This document shows positions 38,228 through 49,115 of a stretch of 64,000 nt of DNA, piece after piece. The notes beneath the pieces are model-generated. The model worked only from the letters and a program-made list of their open reading frames with translations, was not told the origin of the DNA and did not search any database. The DNA is from Callipepla californica brunnescens (Eukaryota > Chordata > Aves > Galliformes > Odontophoridae). The stretch spans positions 248,001 through 312,000 of the forward strand of contig JALIRH010000049.1 of the NCBI GenBank assembly GCA_023055505.1, written 5' to 3'. The translations under genes were made by a program, and so were the position numbers. Positions within the stretch are counted from its first letter, which is position 1, and each line of letters opens with the position of its first letter.

Positions 38228-41200
38228 CAAACCCAATCCAAACCCCAAACCTACTCCTATTCCTAAACCTTATCTTAACCCTAAACCAAACCCAAACCCA
38301 AGGCCCTCCCCTTCTCTCAGCCTAACACTCAAACTAACCTAAACCCGAAACTAACCCTACATTTATCCTAATCTTATCCATATTCTAAGGCCTAACCCTA
38401 CTCTGACCAGAAAGCTCATGTTGTCTAAAATCTACCCCTTACCTAAAACCTAAATCGACAAAAAAACCTAACCCGAAACCTCAACCTAACTCTTCTCCTA
38501 ACTAGAACACCAGCACTTCACCTTACCCTAACTGGAAACCTAGGACTAAATCCTTACCTTGTCCAGAACCCTATTCCTAACCCAAACCAGAATTCTAACC
38601 TCTACCCTAACCAAAACCCTTCCCCTAAACCTAAACCTAATGCTACCCTCAACCAAACCCTAGCCCTAAATCCTACCCTAAAACCAACACCACGTTTAAG
38701 CTCAAACCTCAAGCCTCAAAGAAAGCATCAGATTACCGCAGATCTCACCTAACACTAACCCCAATCCAATCCCTACTACTAACCCCAAACCCAATCCAAA
38801 CACCAAAACTATTCCTATTCCTAAACCTAACACTAAGCCAGAACCAAACCCAAGGCCTACCCCTTCTCTCAGCCTGACACTCAAACTAACCTAGATCTGA
38901 ACGCAACGCTAAATCAAATACTAAAACTCACCCTTAGCCAAGGACCTTTTAGGACCCTTCCCTGGTCCTAAAACTAAAGAGAACCCTACCCCTTCCACTA
39001 AACCTTCATCTACATCCCTAACCCTTACCCTAAACCTAAATCTACACCAAAACCTAACCCTAACCCTAACATGTCTTCTAACTGTAAAACTAACGCTTCA
39101 CCTAACCCGAACTGAAACCCCAGGACTAAACCTTACCTAACAAACACCTAGCTATATTCCTAACCCTATCCTGAAACCTAACGTTAACCCTAACCCTAAA
39201 AACAACTTGGAACCAAACCCTAACCCTAACCTAACCCTTATCAGAACCCTAAATCTAATCCTAACCGTTACCTCAATTGAACTCCAATTCTTCCTGAAAT
39301 CTAAATGGGACCTTCAAACCAACCCCAGATGGAAGCCCAACCCTAAACCTAACACAAAGCATTAGATTACCACAGCCATCACCTAACTCTAACCCCAGCC
39401 TTAACGCTAATACTATCCCAAACACTATTCCAATTCCTAAACCCAACACAAACCCAAAAACACAAAGCCTACAATTCTCACAGCCTAACACTGAAAGGAA
39501 ACCTAAATCTTACCCTAACTCTAAAACTAATCCCAAGCATGACCACAATTTAAACTCGAAATCTACCTTCAAACTAAAGCTGACCCTAACACCAACCTCA
39601 AGTAAAAGCCCAACCCTAAGCCTAACACAAAGCATTAGATTACCACAACGCTCACCTAACTTCTAACCCCCACCCTAACACTAATACTAAAGCAATCAGA
39701 TTCCAAATACTAACCCAATTCCTATTCTGAAACCCAAAACTATTCCAAAAACAAACCCAAGGCCTAACCTTTCTCTCACCCTAACAATCAAAGAAAACCT
39801 ATTCCTAAACCTAATCCTAAATCTAGTCCTAACCCTAACCCTCACCCTTAATCTAACCCCAACCCCCACCCAGAAGCTAACACTTAGCATTGTACAATAC
39901 CTAAACGTACCCCTAATCCTTATCACTAAACCTAAAAGGAACCTGAAACATAGTGCTAAATCCGAACCCTAACCCTGAAGACTAACGCTAACAATGAACC
40001 AATTCCTATACCTTTTCCTTCCTCCAAATTGATTCCTAGCACTAACCCTAACCCTACATTAACCCTATCCTAACCCTAACCCTAACCCTAGCCCTAAACT
40101 ACATTAACCCTAACCCTAACCCTAACCCTAAACCTAAACCTAAACCTAACCCTAACCCTAACCCTAATTCCTAACCCTTACCTTAACTGTATCACAATCC
40201 CTATCCTAATTATTACCCTAACCCTAACCCTTACCTAACCCTAACCCTAACCCTAACCCTAACCCTAACCCTAACTCTAACCTTAACCCTAACCCTAATC
40301 CTAACCCTAACCCTAACCCTAATCATAACCCTAACCCTAACCCTAACCCTAATTCCTAACCCTTACCTTAACTGTATCACAATCCCTATCCTAATTCTTA
40401 TCCTAACCCTAACCCTTACCCTAACCCTAGCCTAACCCTAACCCTAACCCTAACCCTACCCTAACCCTAACCCTAACCCTAACCCTAACCCTACCCCTAA
40501 CCCTACTTTACCCTAACCCTAATCCTAACACTAACTCTAACTTTATTCCTTACCCTAACACTAATCCAATCCCGAACCCTAACCCTAATCCTAGCCCTAA
40601 CTCTAACTTTATTCGTAACCCTACCCCTAATCCAAACAATAACCCTTACCCTAATCAAACCCTATCCCTATTCCTAACCCTTACCCTAACCGTATCACAA
40701 TCCCTATCCTAACTCTTACCATAACCCAAACCCTAACCTAACCCTAACCCTATCCCTAACCCCTACCCTAACCCTAACCCTACCCTAACCTTAACTCTAC
40801 CCTAACCGTATCCCTACCCTAACCCTAACCCTAATCCTAGCCCTTACTCTAACTTTATTCCTAACCCTACCCCTGATCCAAACACTAACCCTAACCTTAA
40901 TGTAACCCTAACCCTATTCCTAACCCTTACCCTAACTGTATCCCATTCCCTATCCTAACTCTTACCATAACCCTAACCCTGATGCTAATGCTAACCCTAA
41001 CCCTGAATCTAACCCTTACCCTAACCCTATCCCTTACCCAGAAGCTAACACTTAGCGTTGTACAATACCTAACCGTACCCTAACCCTATCCCTAAACCTA
41101 AAAGGAACCCAAACTCTAACCCTAAATCTGTCCCTGAGCCTAACCTTCAACCTTACCCTAACCTTAACCCTAACCCTGTTCCATTCTCTAAACATATCTG

Positions 41201-42974
41201 TAAGCATTACCTTCATCCTAACTCGAACTCTACCCTAACCCTATCCCTTTGACCCCAACACAAAACCCAGATTGAGCCTGACCCTAACCTAGGTAGCATC
41301 AAGTGTATGTAGGGTGAATTTGAGTTTTAGGGTCAAAGTTAAATTGTTAGTTTTAGGGTTAGGGTGAAGGATTGCTTTAGTTCTAGTATTAGGGTGTTTG
41401 GGGTTAGGGTTAGGGTAAGGATTTTGGAGTGGATTAGGTTTAGGGTCAGGTTTGGGGGAGTTTTGGGGTTAGGGTTAGATTTAGGATTAGGGTTAGCAAA
41501 AAAGTTGTTTTAGTTTTAGTTTAGGTTAGTGCTAGGATTAGGTTGAGTGTTCTTGTGAAGTTTAGGTTTAGGGTTAGGTTTAGGTTTAGATTGAGGTTTA
41601 GGGTAAGGAGTAGGGTTAATTTGACTTTTAGGGTCAGAGTAGAGTTAAGTCGTGTTAGGGTTAAGGTTAAGAACAGGATTCAGATTCCAATTAGGTTTTG
41701 GGTTCCTACTAGGGATAGGCCTCAAATTAGTGTTAAGGTTAGGGTTAGGGTTAGGTATAGGGAAAGGGTTAGTGTTAAGGCCAGGGCAAGTGTATGGTTT
41801 AGGGTAAAGATTGGATTTAGGGTTAGGTTTAGATGTAGGTTTGGTTTGATCGTTAGGGTGTGAGAAGGCACCGGCCTTGGATTTCATTTGGAGATTGGGT
41901 AAGGTTTAGGAATAGGAATAACATTGGTGTTTAAAAGATGATTAGTGTTAGTATTAGGGATAGGGTTACGGTTAGAGTTTAGTTAGGGTTGTTAGTTTTA
42001 GAGTGAGGGATAGGGGTATGGTTTGGTCTAGTACTTGGGTTAGGGTTTGGGATAGTCATAGCATTAGTGTTAGGGTTAGGGTTCCGTTAGGGTTGTGGTA
42101 ATCTGATGCTAGGTGTCGGGATTAGGGTTGTGCTTAAATGTGGGTTTGGCTTGAGGGTCAGAGTTAGGGTTAGGGTAGAGTTAGAATTAGGGTAAGAGTT
42201 AGGATTAGGTTTAGGATTAGGATAAAGATTAGGTTAGGATTAGTGTTGGCTTTAGGGTTGTGTCTGGGAGAAGGGTTAGTGTTAGGGATAGACTTAGGGT
42301 AAGAGTAAGTGTTAGGAATAGGCATAGGTTTTGGGAAAGTTTCAGAGTTTGGACTGGATTTATGATTAGGGTTAGGGACAAAGATTTTTTGAGATTTATG
42401 ATTAGATTTAGGGAGAAAAGTAGGCTGACTTGTGGTGTTAGCAGTAGGTTTAGGTTTAGGTTTAGGTTTAGGATTCCATTTGTATTTCTTGATCGAGGTT
42501 GGGTTAGTTGGAGTGTAAAGGTCAGAGTAGGGTTAGGCCTTGGGATAGGGTTAAGGTTTGGAATAGGATTAGGATTCAAATGATGTTACGGGTTGGTGTT
42601 AGGGTTAGGGAAAGGTTAGGATCAGGGTTGAGGTCAGGGTTAGGTATAGGAAAAGGGTTAGTGTTAGGGCTAGGGCAATTGGAAGGGTTAGGCTTAGGCT
42701 TAGATATTAGGGTTAGGTTTAGGCGGAGGTTTGGTTCGAGTGTCAGGGTGAGAGAAGGGGTAGGCCTGGGGTTTGGTTTTGGGTTACATCATACAAATCA
42801 TCCCATACATTAGCTGGGGTGGGAGGTGCAAGGAACAGCCAGCAAAGTGCTGAGTTCATTCCAATCAGAGGACCTGAAGATCGGGTAGCTACTATCAAAC
42901 CGTTTGTGTTGCCAATTCCGATGATATTTATGGGGCCCTGATGTTATGGTTCAGTGGGGAGTCACTATCAAGTC
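38228..42974 (+). repeat. Telomere-derived macrosatellite, unit 5 (4747 bp, shortest)
   Basis: Same architecture but with a contracted simple core (about 40050-40500). It carries the 4-bp insertion of unit 3 (about 39139), and in the G-arm TTAATTTGAC as in unit 1. Its terminal protease segment is not followed by another C-arm. At 42974/42975 it continues directly into the rest of the ERV-B pol gene. Confidence 0.92.
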
Positions 42975-44335
42975 AGATTTTCGGGAGGGGCCATTGAGAG
43001 GTGCGACGCCCTTAAGCTAATATGGAAAACAGATACCCCGAGATGGGTGGATCAATGGCCCCTTCCGCTAGAAAAACTTGGCGCCCTCCAAGACTTGGTA
43101 GCGGAACAATTAGCAAAAGGACATACTGTACCTCCACTAATCCTTGGAACTCACCTGGATTTGTCATTAAGAAACAAACTGGTCAATGGCGCTTGTTCCA
43201 TGACCTCAGAAAAATGAATGATGCTATGGAAAATATGGGAGCCCTTCAACCAGGCCTCCTGTCACCCACTATGATTCCCCGAGACTGGCATTTGATTGGC
43301 ACTGATCTTCAAGACTGCTTTTTTAATAGTCCATTACACCCTGAGGATGCCCCTCCATTTGCTTTTTCAGTTCCAAGCATCAACATGCAAGCCCCGTTGC
43401 AGAGATACCAGTGGGTTGTGCTGCCACAAGGAATGAAAAATAGCCCCACCATTTGTCAGTGGTATGTAGCTAAAGTGCTTAGCCCCATTCCAGACACAAT
43501 GCCAAATGTTTTATTGTATCATTAGATGGACGACATCTTAGTAACCGCGCAACATCACGAGATCATGGAGGAAGCAGTAGCCCTCCTTACAACTGCTGTT
43601 AATTCGGCAGGTTTCTGTATTGCGCCTGAAAAAATGCAGAAAATATCACCATGGAAATATTTAGGCTGGTGCATCAGAGCCCAGACTATCATTCCCTAGC
43701 CCTTCCAAAGACAAACTGATGTGAAAAATTGACACGATGTACAAAAATGGTTGGGATCAATTAACTGGGTCTGAGCGCTCTTGGGTATCTCTAATGCAGA
43801 CTTGTATCCTCTTTTGGAACTACTGAAAGGGGATTCTGATTTACACTCTCCCTGCCGTCTTGGCTCTGAAGTGGCTAGTGCCTTGCAAAAAGTTGCTGCA
43901 GCTAGCACTAACAGACAAGCTCATCGGTGTGCCCCGGAGTTACCTTTTTTTCTAATGATCCTCAACCCTGCTCGACAACCTCATGCGCTAATTTTTCAGT
44001 GGGATTTTCAAAGGCCAGACCCACTATTCATTATTGAATGGATTTTTTTGCCAAACCAGTTGACAAAGACAATCCTGACACAGCATGAGATGTTTGCTTC
44101 CCTGAGAATCAAAGCTAGGCAGCGCTTGCTGATGTTATCAGGGGTAGACTTTTCCTCTAGTTGTTTACCTGTGACAAATGTGTATTTACAATGGCTTGAT
44201 CAGCAAGCAGATGCCTTTAGCATGGCATTGGCAAGCTATACAGGCAGCCTTACTTCCCACGCACCGTCACACAAGCTATTGAACCTCAATGTTCACTTCA
44301 CATCCACACCAAAAAGAAGTGATCAGCTGCTGCAG
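42786..44335 (+). pseudogene. Alpharetrovirus-like ERV-B: protease end and reverse transcriptase (broken)
   Basis: The protease C-terminus (42786-42990) is followed by RT. The N-terminal RT block (WKTDTPRWVDQWPLP) reads from about 43020. The frame then shifts near 43125-43130 into PWNSPGFVIKKQTGQWR and the following palm sequence, open to 43525. The catalytic YMDD motif is damaged: the codon for its Tyr is TAG (43523-43525), followed by Met-Asp-Asp. RT thumb and connection sequence continues in the frame open at 43781-44455 (for example LYPLLELLKGD and LEWIFLP-like blocks). A TAG at 43697-43699 and a TGA near 43771 are further breaks. Motif order and wording fit alpha/betaretroviral pol. The gag gene, the 5' LTR and the start of protease are missing because the element is joined to the macrosatellite. 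Confidence 0.85.
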
Positions 44336-44739
44336 GCCCTTACCAGATTACGGATGGGTCTGGAAGATCACACAAATCAGTTATTTGATGGTGGGATAAT
44401 CAACAGAAGCAATGGGATTCGGATATTGAAATTGTTCCTGGTTCTCCACAAATAGTGGAACCAGCTGCTGTTGTCCGAGTTTTTTGGAAATGGTCCACAC
44501 CTTTCAATCCTATTACCGACTCAGCTTCTGTTGCAGGAATTGTTCAGCGAGCAGAAGCATCCATATTACGCAATATTTCTCACTCTTCATTGTTTATTTT
44601 GTTCCAGGAACTTTTTTTTTTTTAGACTCCCACACTCATCCTTATTTTGTAATGCACATCCGCTCACACACATCTTTACCTGGTTTCACGGCAGAAGGGA
44701 ATCTCAAGCTGATATGTCCGTGTTTTACCAGACCGAATA
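44336..44739 (+). pseudogene. ERV-B: RNase H (broken)
   Basis: Begins at ITDGSG (about 44346-44363), the first RNase H catalytic Asp region. A second conserved block, ITDSASVAGIV, lies at about 44514-44546. The frame is lost again at a T-rich homopolymer (about 44609-44623) that introduces a shift and stop, and the C-terminal third cannot be followed with confidence. Two ORFs through here (from 44471 and 44484) are out-of-frame readings. Confidence 0.75.
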
Positions 44740-45580
44740 GCGCAAGCTAAACTTAGCCACTCCTTCTTTCATCAGAATGCTGGAGGTCTTAAACGACAGT
44801 CTGGGCTTACCTCCCAACAAGCATCAAACATTACAGCGGTATGTCCCGACTGCCAGAGGCATTCTTTCCCATCAATAGCAGGGGGGGTTAACCCCAGAGA
44901 TCTGCAGAGCCTCCAGCTATGGCAAATGGATGTCACACATTACCCATGGTTTGGTAAGCTGAAATATACACATTCCTCGATTGATACTTTTTCCGGAGCT
45001 TTATTTTCCTCTTGTCATACAGGAGAAAAGGCACGAGATGTTCGCAAGCGTTTGCTGCGTGCTTTTGCTACATTAGGTATCCCTTCCCAATTAAAAACAG
45101 ATCATGGTCCTGCATATACCTCTGCTGCGACAAAAGCCTTCCTGGATTCTTGGGGCATTATGCACATCACCGCGATCCCTCATTCCCCTCCAGGTCAATT
45201 GAGCGGTCACACCAATCTTTAAAGCGTCTATTAGCACAACAGAAAGGGGGAATGGGAGCTTCCCCTCCTGAGGAGCGACTACATAAAGCTCTTGATGTTT
45301 TCACTTTTTGAATTCTTCTCTGCTAGATACCAATCCCCCGATAGTCCGACATTTTAGTTCGAATATCACATTGGAAAGAAGAATCAAGGCTCCGGTGTTG
45401 ATTCGCCACCCAGAAACAGGTATGATAATGGGGCCATATCCTCTTGTCACATGGGGGAGAGGTTATGCTTGTGTCTCCACAGGAAAAGGCCCCAGGTGGA
45501 TTCCTGCGAAGAACGTGAAACCATACCGCGAGGAACAGACTTGGTCGACAACAGATGAAAACACAACCAAGGAAGGATGA
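44740..45580 (+). pseudogene. ERV-B: integrase (two open segments, frameshifted)
   Basis: The N-terminal zinc-binding region keeps its two His (SHSFFHQNAGG, from about 44755) and two Cys (CPDC, about 44848). The catalytic core has its first Asp in MDVTHY (from 44926), its second in TDHGPAYTS (about 45100), and its Glu in SIERSHQSLKRLL (about 45199). The last lies in a different frame from the first two, so a frameshift sits near 45195. The C-terminal DNA-binding domain (PLVTWGRGYACV...GPRWIPAKNVKPY) is open at about 45400-45540. Domain order and motifs are those of an alpha/betaretroviral integrase. It would join viral cDNA to host DNA but is broken in this copy. Confidence 0.87.
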
Positions 45581-45612
45581 GACCAGCTACTGTATGGACT
45601 TGACTTCTTGAA

Positions 45613-46740
45613 ATGTCAGGACTCTCTACTGGTTTTATTACCCTCCCAAAAACGAATGTGTGGCTTACACTTGCTAATATTACTCATCAGGAAACACTTT
45701 GCTTAGCCACTGCAACTGCGCAAAATCCCTTCTCTACCCGCTTGGTGGGCTTTCCCATAGACGAGTGGCCAATCCCTGGTCCCTCACGAGCAATCTTTAC
45801 TGGCACAAATTCGGTAGATAATTGGGATGGATGGGTTCCATATCTTCCGTCTGCCAAATTAGAGCCACAAGAAATAGATTTCTTAGGATCTATAAAAATG
45901 GACTTCTGCCTGAGATTCCATTCTACTGGAAAAAATAAAACCAAACTATGGGATGTCAGTCCCGTAGACGCAGCCATCAATAACCAAACTCTGTGGTGTA
46001 ATTACACCTCACCCAGCCTTTCAAAATCAGTAAATGCTCCTTTACAGTTACCAGATGGAGTTTTCCGTAGTTGCGCTGACCGGGCATGGCCTGCCATTCC
46101 TTCTTACATTAGAGGTGGGCCATGTAGTCTCGGGCGTTTAACCATCCTTACCCGAAATGAGACAACTGTCTTGCAATGGAGAAAGAAAGATTCTCATCAC
46201 CGTTTTAGGAGAATGACCCACACCTTCAGATCAGATTGTGATGATAACATGAAGTTTTGGAACAGGGAGACCATAGGAGCCGTTTCCTTTTTCACACCGC
46301 AGGTTGCTGTTGCTAAAGCTTTGGCAACACTGAACAAACTGGGTTCTTGCTTAGCAAAACAAGGAAATGCCACTAGTTTAGCTTTAACAGGTCTTTTACT
46401 TGATGCGGACAGTGTCAGACATGCTGCGCCACAAAATTGCGCTGCTACTGATTTCCTACTTCTGGCGCAAGGCCATGGCTGGGAGGATTTCGAAGGAATG
46501 TGCTGCATGAACCTGTCAGAACATTCCGTTTCAATTCAAGCAAGTATCAAGACCATACGGGATGGAGTGAAGAAACTGCAGGAACAGAGGGATTGGGACT
46601 GGTTGGACAAATTATTCTCGGGATGGGGGTCTCACCGGATGGCTCCACAGTATCTTAAAAATGATGTGCTACATTGCGATGATCGTTGTAACGCTTTTGC
46701 TGTTACTTCCTTGCATTTTACAATGTGCGCAAAAAGATGA
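45613..46740 (+). pseudogene. env: ERV-B env, 375-codon open frame with defective TM end
   Basis: Longest convincing reading frame in the window. The surface part covers residues 1 to about 200. It starts without a signal peptide and is shorter than usual for alpharetroviral SU. A furin-type site RFRR lies at residues 197-200. The transmembrane subunit follows, with an internal fusion-peptide-like region, heptad-like helices and a segment resembling the retroviral immunosuppressive region (about 271-289). Candidate N-glycosylation sites are near residues 22, 124, 130, 182, 252 and 300. The CX6CC motif of gamma-type Env is altered: its first Cys is Trp290 (TGG at 46480-46482), while Cys297-Cys298 remain. 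The membrane anchor is not in this frame. A strongly hydrophobic stretch is readable in the +1 frame at about 46664-46720, implying a small indel near 46630. The protein would therefore lack its anchor and probably its SU-TM disulfide. Similarity to alpharetroviral TM is from motif recognition. Confidence 0.85.
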
Positions 46741-46771
46741 TTGACAATGCTACAAAGAAAATATTCATAAC

Positions 46772-46786
46772 AGAAAGGGGGAGAAG
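46772..46786 (+). promoter_or_regulatory. Polypurine tract of ERV-B
   Basis: A purine-only run (AGAAAGGGGGAGAAG) stands immediately before the TG that starts the 3' LTR. In retroviruses this is the RNase H-resistant primer for plus-strand DNA synthesis. Position, composition and the adjoining TG all fit. Confidence 0.8.
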
Positions 46787-47153
46787 TGGGTGATGGCAAA
46801 AGTGGGAGTCAGACGGAACTGTTAGCTAAGCAGGAATCAGGCCATAAACCTTGGACGTAGGCTGTGTAAAGATAAGCTGATAAGCTTGAGACAACCATGT
46901 CTAAGGAGTGAAAAGAAACAGAAGACAGTAATGGATAGCAATAAGAAACTGTTTGTTTAGATGACTAGGAGTGTTTTATATTCTTGACCTGTTAACACTG
47001 AGGAGTGTAAATTCCCTCAATTAGATCCTTGCAGCTTCCCCCAGTTAGATCCTAACACACACTGCTTCTCTGTCTATCTAAGCTTTGAGTTGTTGCTTAA
47101 TAAATGGAACATTAGCTAGCATCAAGCTGGGTTCCCGACCCTTCATTGTAACA
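46787..47153 (+). repeat. ERV-B 3' LTR (~367 bp)
   Basis: Starts with TG directly after the polypurine tract and ends with CA (TTGTAACA, 47146-47153), where the sequence changes abruptly to the TGTGGGTC minisatellite. Contains a possible TATA-like element (TTTTATA, 46974-46980) and a polyadenylation signal AATAAA (47099-47104) about 50 bp before the end. No second LTR is present, because the 5' part of the provirus was lost at the macrosatellite junction. Target-site duplication therefore cannot be tested. Confidence 0.8.
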
Positions 47154-47287
47154 GTCTGTGGGTCTCTCTGGGTCCCGCTATGGGTCCCAATATGGTTTGC
47201 TGTGGGTCACTGTGGGTCCTGCTATGGGTCGCTGTGGGTCTCTATATGCCCCAGGAGATCCCTAAGGGGCTGCAGTTCCCCTCCACG

Positions 47288-47306
47288 CCACCAGGGGAGG
47301 GGGCGC
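47288..47306 (+). promoter_or_regulatory. CTCF-like motif in conserved module, copy 1
   Basis: CCACCAGGGGAGGGGGCGC is the CTCF-type core with an apparent extra 5-bp step. It is followed by CTCTCACGTGATGTC, which contains the E-box palindrome TCACGTGA. The surrounding module runs from about 47247 to 47355 (CCCCAGGAGATCCCTAAGG through CTATTGCTCTCTG). Confidence 0.4.
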
Positions 47307-47599
47307 TCTCACGTGATGTCTCTGTGCCTTCCTATTGCTCTCTGAGGTTTTCTATGGGTCGCTGTGGGTCCCGGCATGGGTTGCTTTGGGTCAAGCTGTG
47401 GGTCACTGTGGGTCGCTGTGGGTCTCGCTATGGGTCACTGTGGGTTGCTGTGGTTTGCTATGAGTCTCTATGGGTTGCTGTGGGTCGCTGTGGGTCACGC
47501 TATGGGTCCCAATAGGGTTCGCTGTGGGTCGGTGTGGGTCCTGCTATGGGTCTCTACGTGCCCCAGGAGATCCCTAAGGGGCTGCAGTTCCCCTTCACG

Positions 47600-47617
47600 C
47601 CACCAGAGGGAGCTCTC
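47600..47617 (+). promoter_or_regulatory. CTCF-like motif in conserved module, copy 2
   Basis: CCACCAGAGGGAGCTCTC is a partial match to the CTCF core, lacking the GGCGC end. The E-box position is TCACATGA. The module runs from about 47558 to 47672. Confidence 0.35.
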
Positions 47618-47846
47618 ACATGATGTCGCTGTGTCTCTACGGCTTCCTATTGCTCTCTGTGTTTTCCTATTGGGCGCTATGTGTCGCTATGGGTCCCAAT
47701 ATGCTTCGCTGTGGGTTACTGTGGGTCACTGTGGATCACTATGGGTTGCTATGGATCGCTTTGGTTTGCTGTGGGTCCTGCTATGGGTCTCTGTGGGTCT
47801 CTAAGGTTCCCAATGGATCCCTAAGGGGCTGCAGTTCCCCTCCACG

Positions 47847-47860
47847 CCACCAGGGGGCGC
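47847..47860 (+). promoter_or_regulatory. CTCF-like motif in conserved module, copy 3 (best match)
   Basis: CCACCAGGGGGCGC is, as I know the vertebrate CTCF core, an essentially perfect match. It is followed by TCTCACGTAATGTC. The module runs from about 47808 to 47925. Binding is inferred from motif alone. Confidence 0.55.
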
Positions 47861-48632
47861 TCTCACGTAATGTCGCTGGGTCTCTAGGGCTCCTTATTGC
47901 TATCAGTGGTTTCCTATTGGGCGCTATGGGTCGCTGTGGGTCACTATGCGTCGCTATCGATCTCTGTGGGATGCTACGTTTTGCTGCGGGTCTCTATGGG
48001 ACGCTATGGGTCACTGTGGGTCTTGCTATGTGTATCCATGGGTCGCTATGGGTCGATGTGGATCGCTATAAGTCTCTACATGTTGCTAAGGGTTGCAATG
48101 GGTCGCTGTGGGTCATGCTGTGGGTGTCTGTGGGTCCAGCTATGGGTCATTGTGGGTCGCAGTGAGTCGCTACGGGTCTCTTCGGGACGCTATGGGTCAC
48201 TGTAGGTCCTGCTATGGGTCGCTGTGGGTCGCTTTGGGTCTCTATGGGTCTCAGTGGGTCTCTGTGGGTCACTGTGGGTTGCTATGGGTCGGTGTGGGTC
48301 GCTGTGTGTCGCGGTGGGTCGCTATCGGTCACTATTGGTTGTAATCGGTCTCTGTGGGTTGCTGTGAGTCGCTGTGGGCCCCCCTATAGGTTGCTGTGGG
48401 TCGGCTGGGTCGCTATGGGTTGCTGTGGATGGCTGTGTGTCGCTGTGCCTCTATGAGTCGCTATGGGTTGCAGTGCGTCGCAATGGGTCAATGTGGTCTG
48501 TTACGGGTCGCTGTGGGTTACGCTGTGGGTCCCAATATGGTTCGCTGTGGGTCAGTGTGGGTCCTGCTCTGAGGCGCTGTTGGTCTCTATGTGCCCCAGG
48601 AGATTCCTAAGGAGCTGCAGTTCCCCCTCCAC

Positions 48633-48647
48633 GACACCAGGCGGCGC
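48633..48647 (+). promoter_or_regulatory. CTCF-like motif in conserved module, copy 4
   Basis: GACACCAGGCGGCGC differs from the consensus at the start and once in the G run. It is followed by TCTCACGTGATGTC with an intact TCACGTGA. The module runs from about 48588 to 48705. Confidence 0.4.
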
Positions 48648-49115
48648 TCTCACGTGATGTCGCTGTGTCTCTGTGGCTCCCTCTTGCTCCCTGTGGTTTT
48701 CCATGGGTCGCTGTGGATCGCTATGGGTCCCAATGGGTCGCTGTGGTTCCTGGCATGGGTCGCTATGGGTCAAGCTGTGGGTCACTTTGGGTTGCTGTGG
48801 GTGTCTGTGGGTCCAGCTATAGGTCACTGTGGGTCTCAGTGAGTCGCTGTGGGTCTCAGTGAGTCGCTGTGGGTAACTATGAGTCTCTATGTGTTTCTAT
48901 GGGTCGCTGTGGGTCCTGCTGTGGGTCACTGTGGGTCGCTGTGTGAGCTATCGGTCTCTGTGGGTTGCTGTGGTTCCCCCTATAGGTTGCTGTGGGTCGG
49001 TTGGGTCGCTGTGGGTCCCGCTATGGGTCGCTGTGAGTCTCTATGGGTCGCTGTGGGTCTCTATGGGTCAGTGTGGGTCACTGTGGGTCAGTGTGGGTCA
49101 CTGTGGGTCCCGCAG

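Larger units (their letters stand above)
47154..49115 (+). repeat. TGTGGGTCGCTATGGGTC minisatellite
   Basis: About 2 kb of tandem, variable repeats based on TGGGTCGCTGTGGGTC and TATGGGTC steps of about 8-16 bp. The + strand is rich in G and T. Four islands of a conserved ~110-bp module are embedded (annotated separately). The period being a multiple of 8 lets long low-complexity reading frames arise in several frames at once; they are not genes. Confidence 0.92.

Noticed and set aside
17884..42813. Recurring 60-119 residue frames (GLGLGL, RVRVRF, NPNPNL types) in each macrosatellite unit
   Set aside because: They recur only because the unit recurs. They are repeat translations with no domain, no start context and overlapping frames on both strands.
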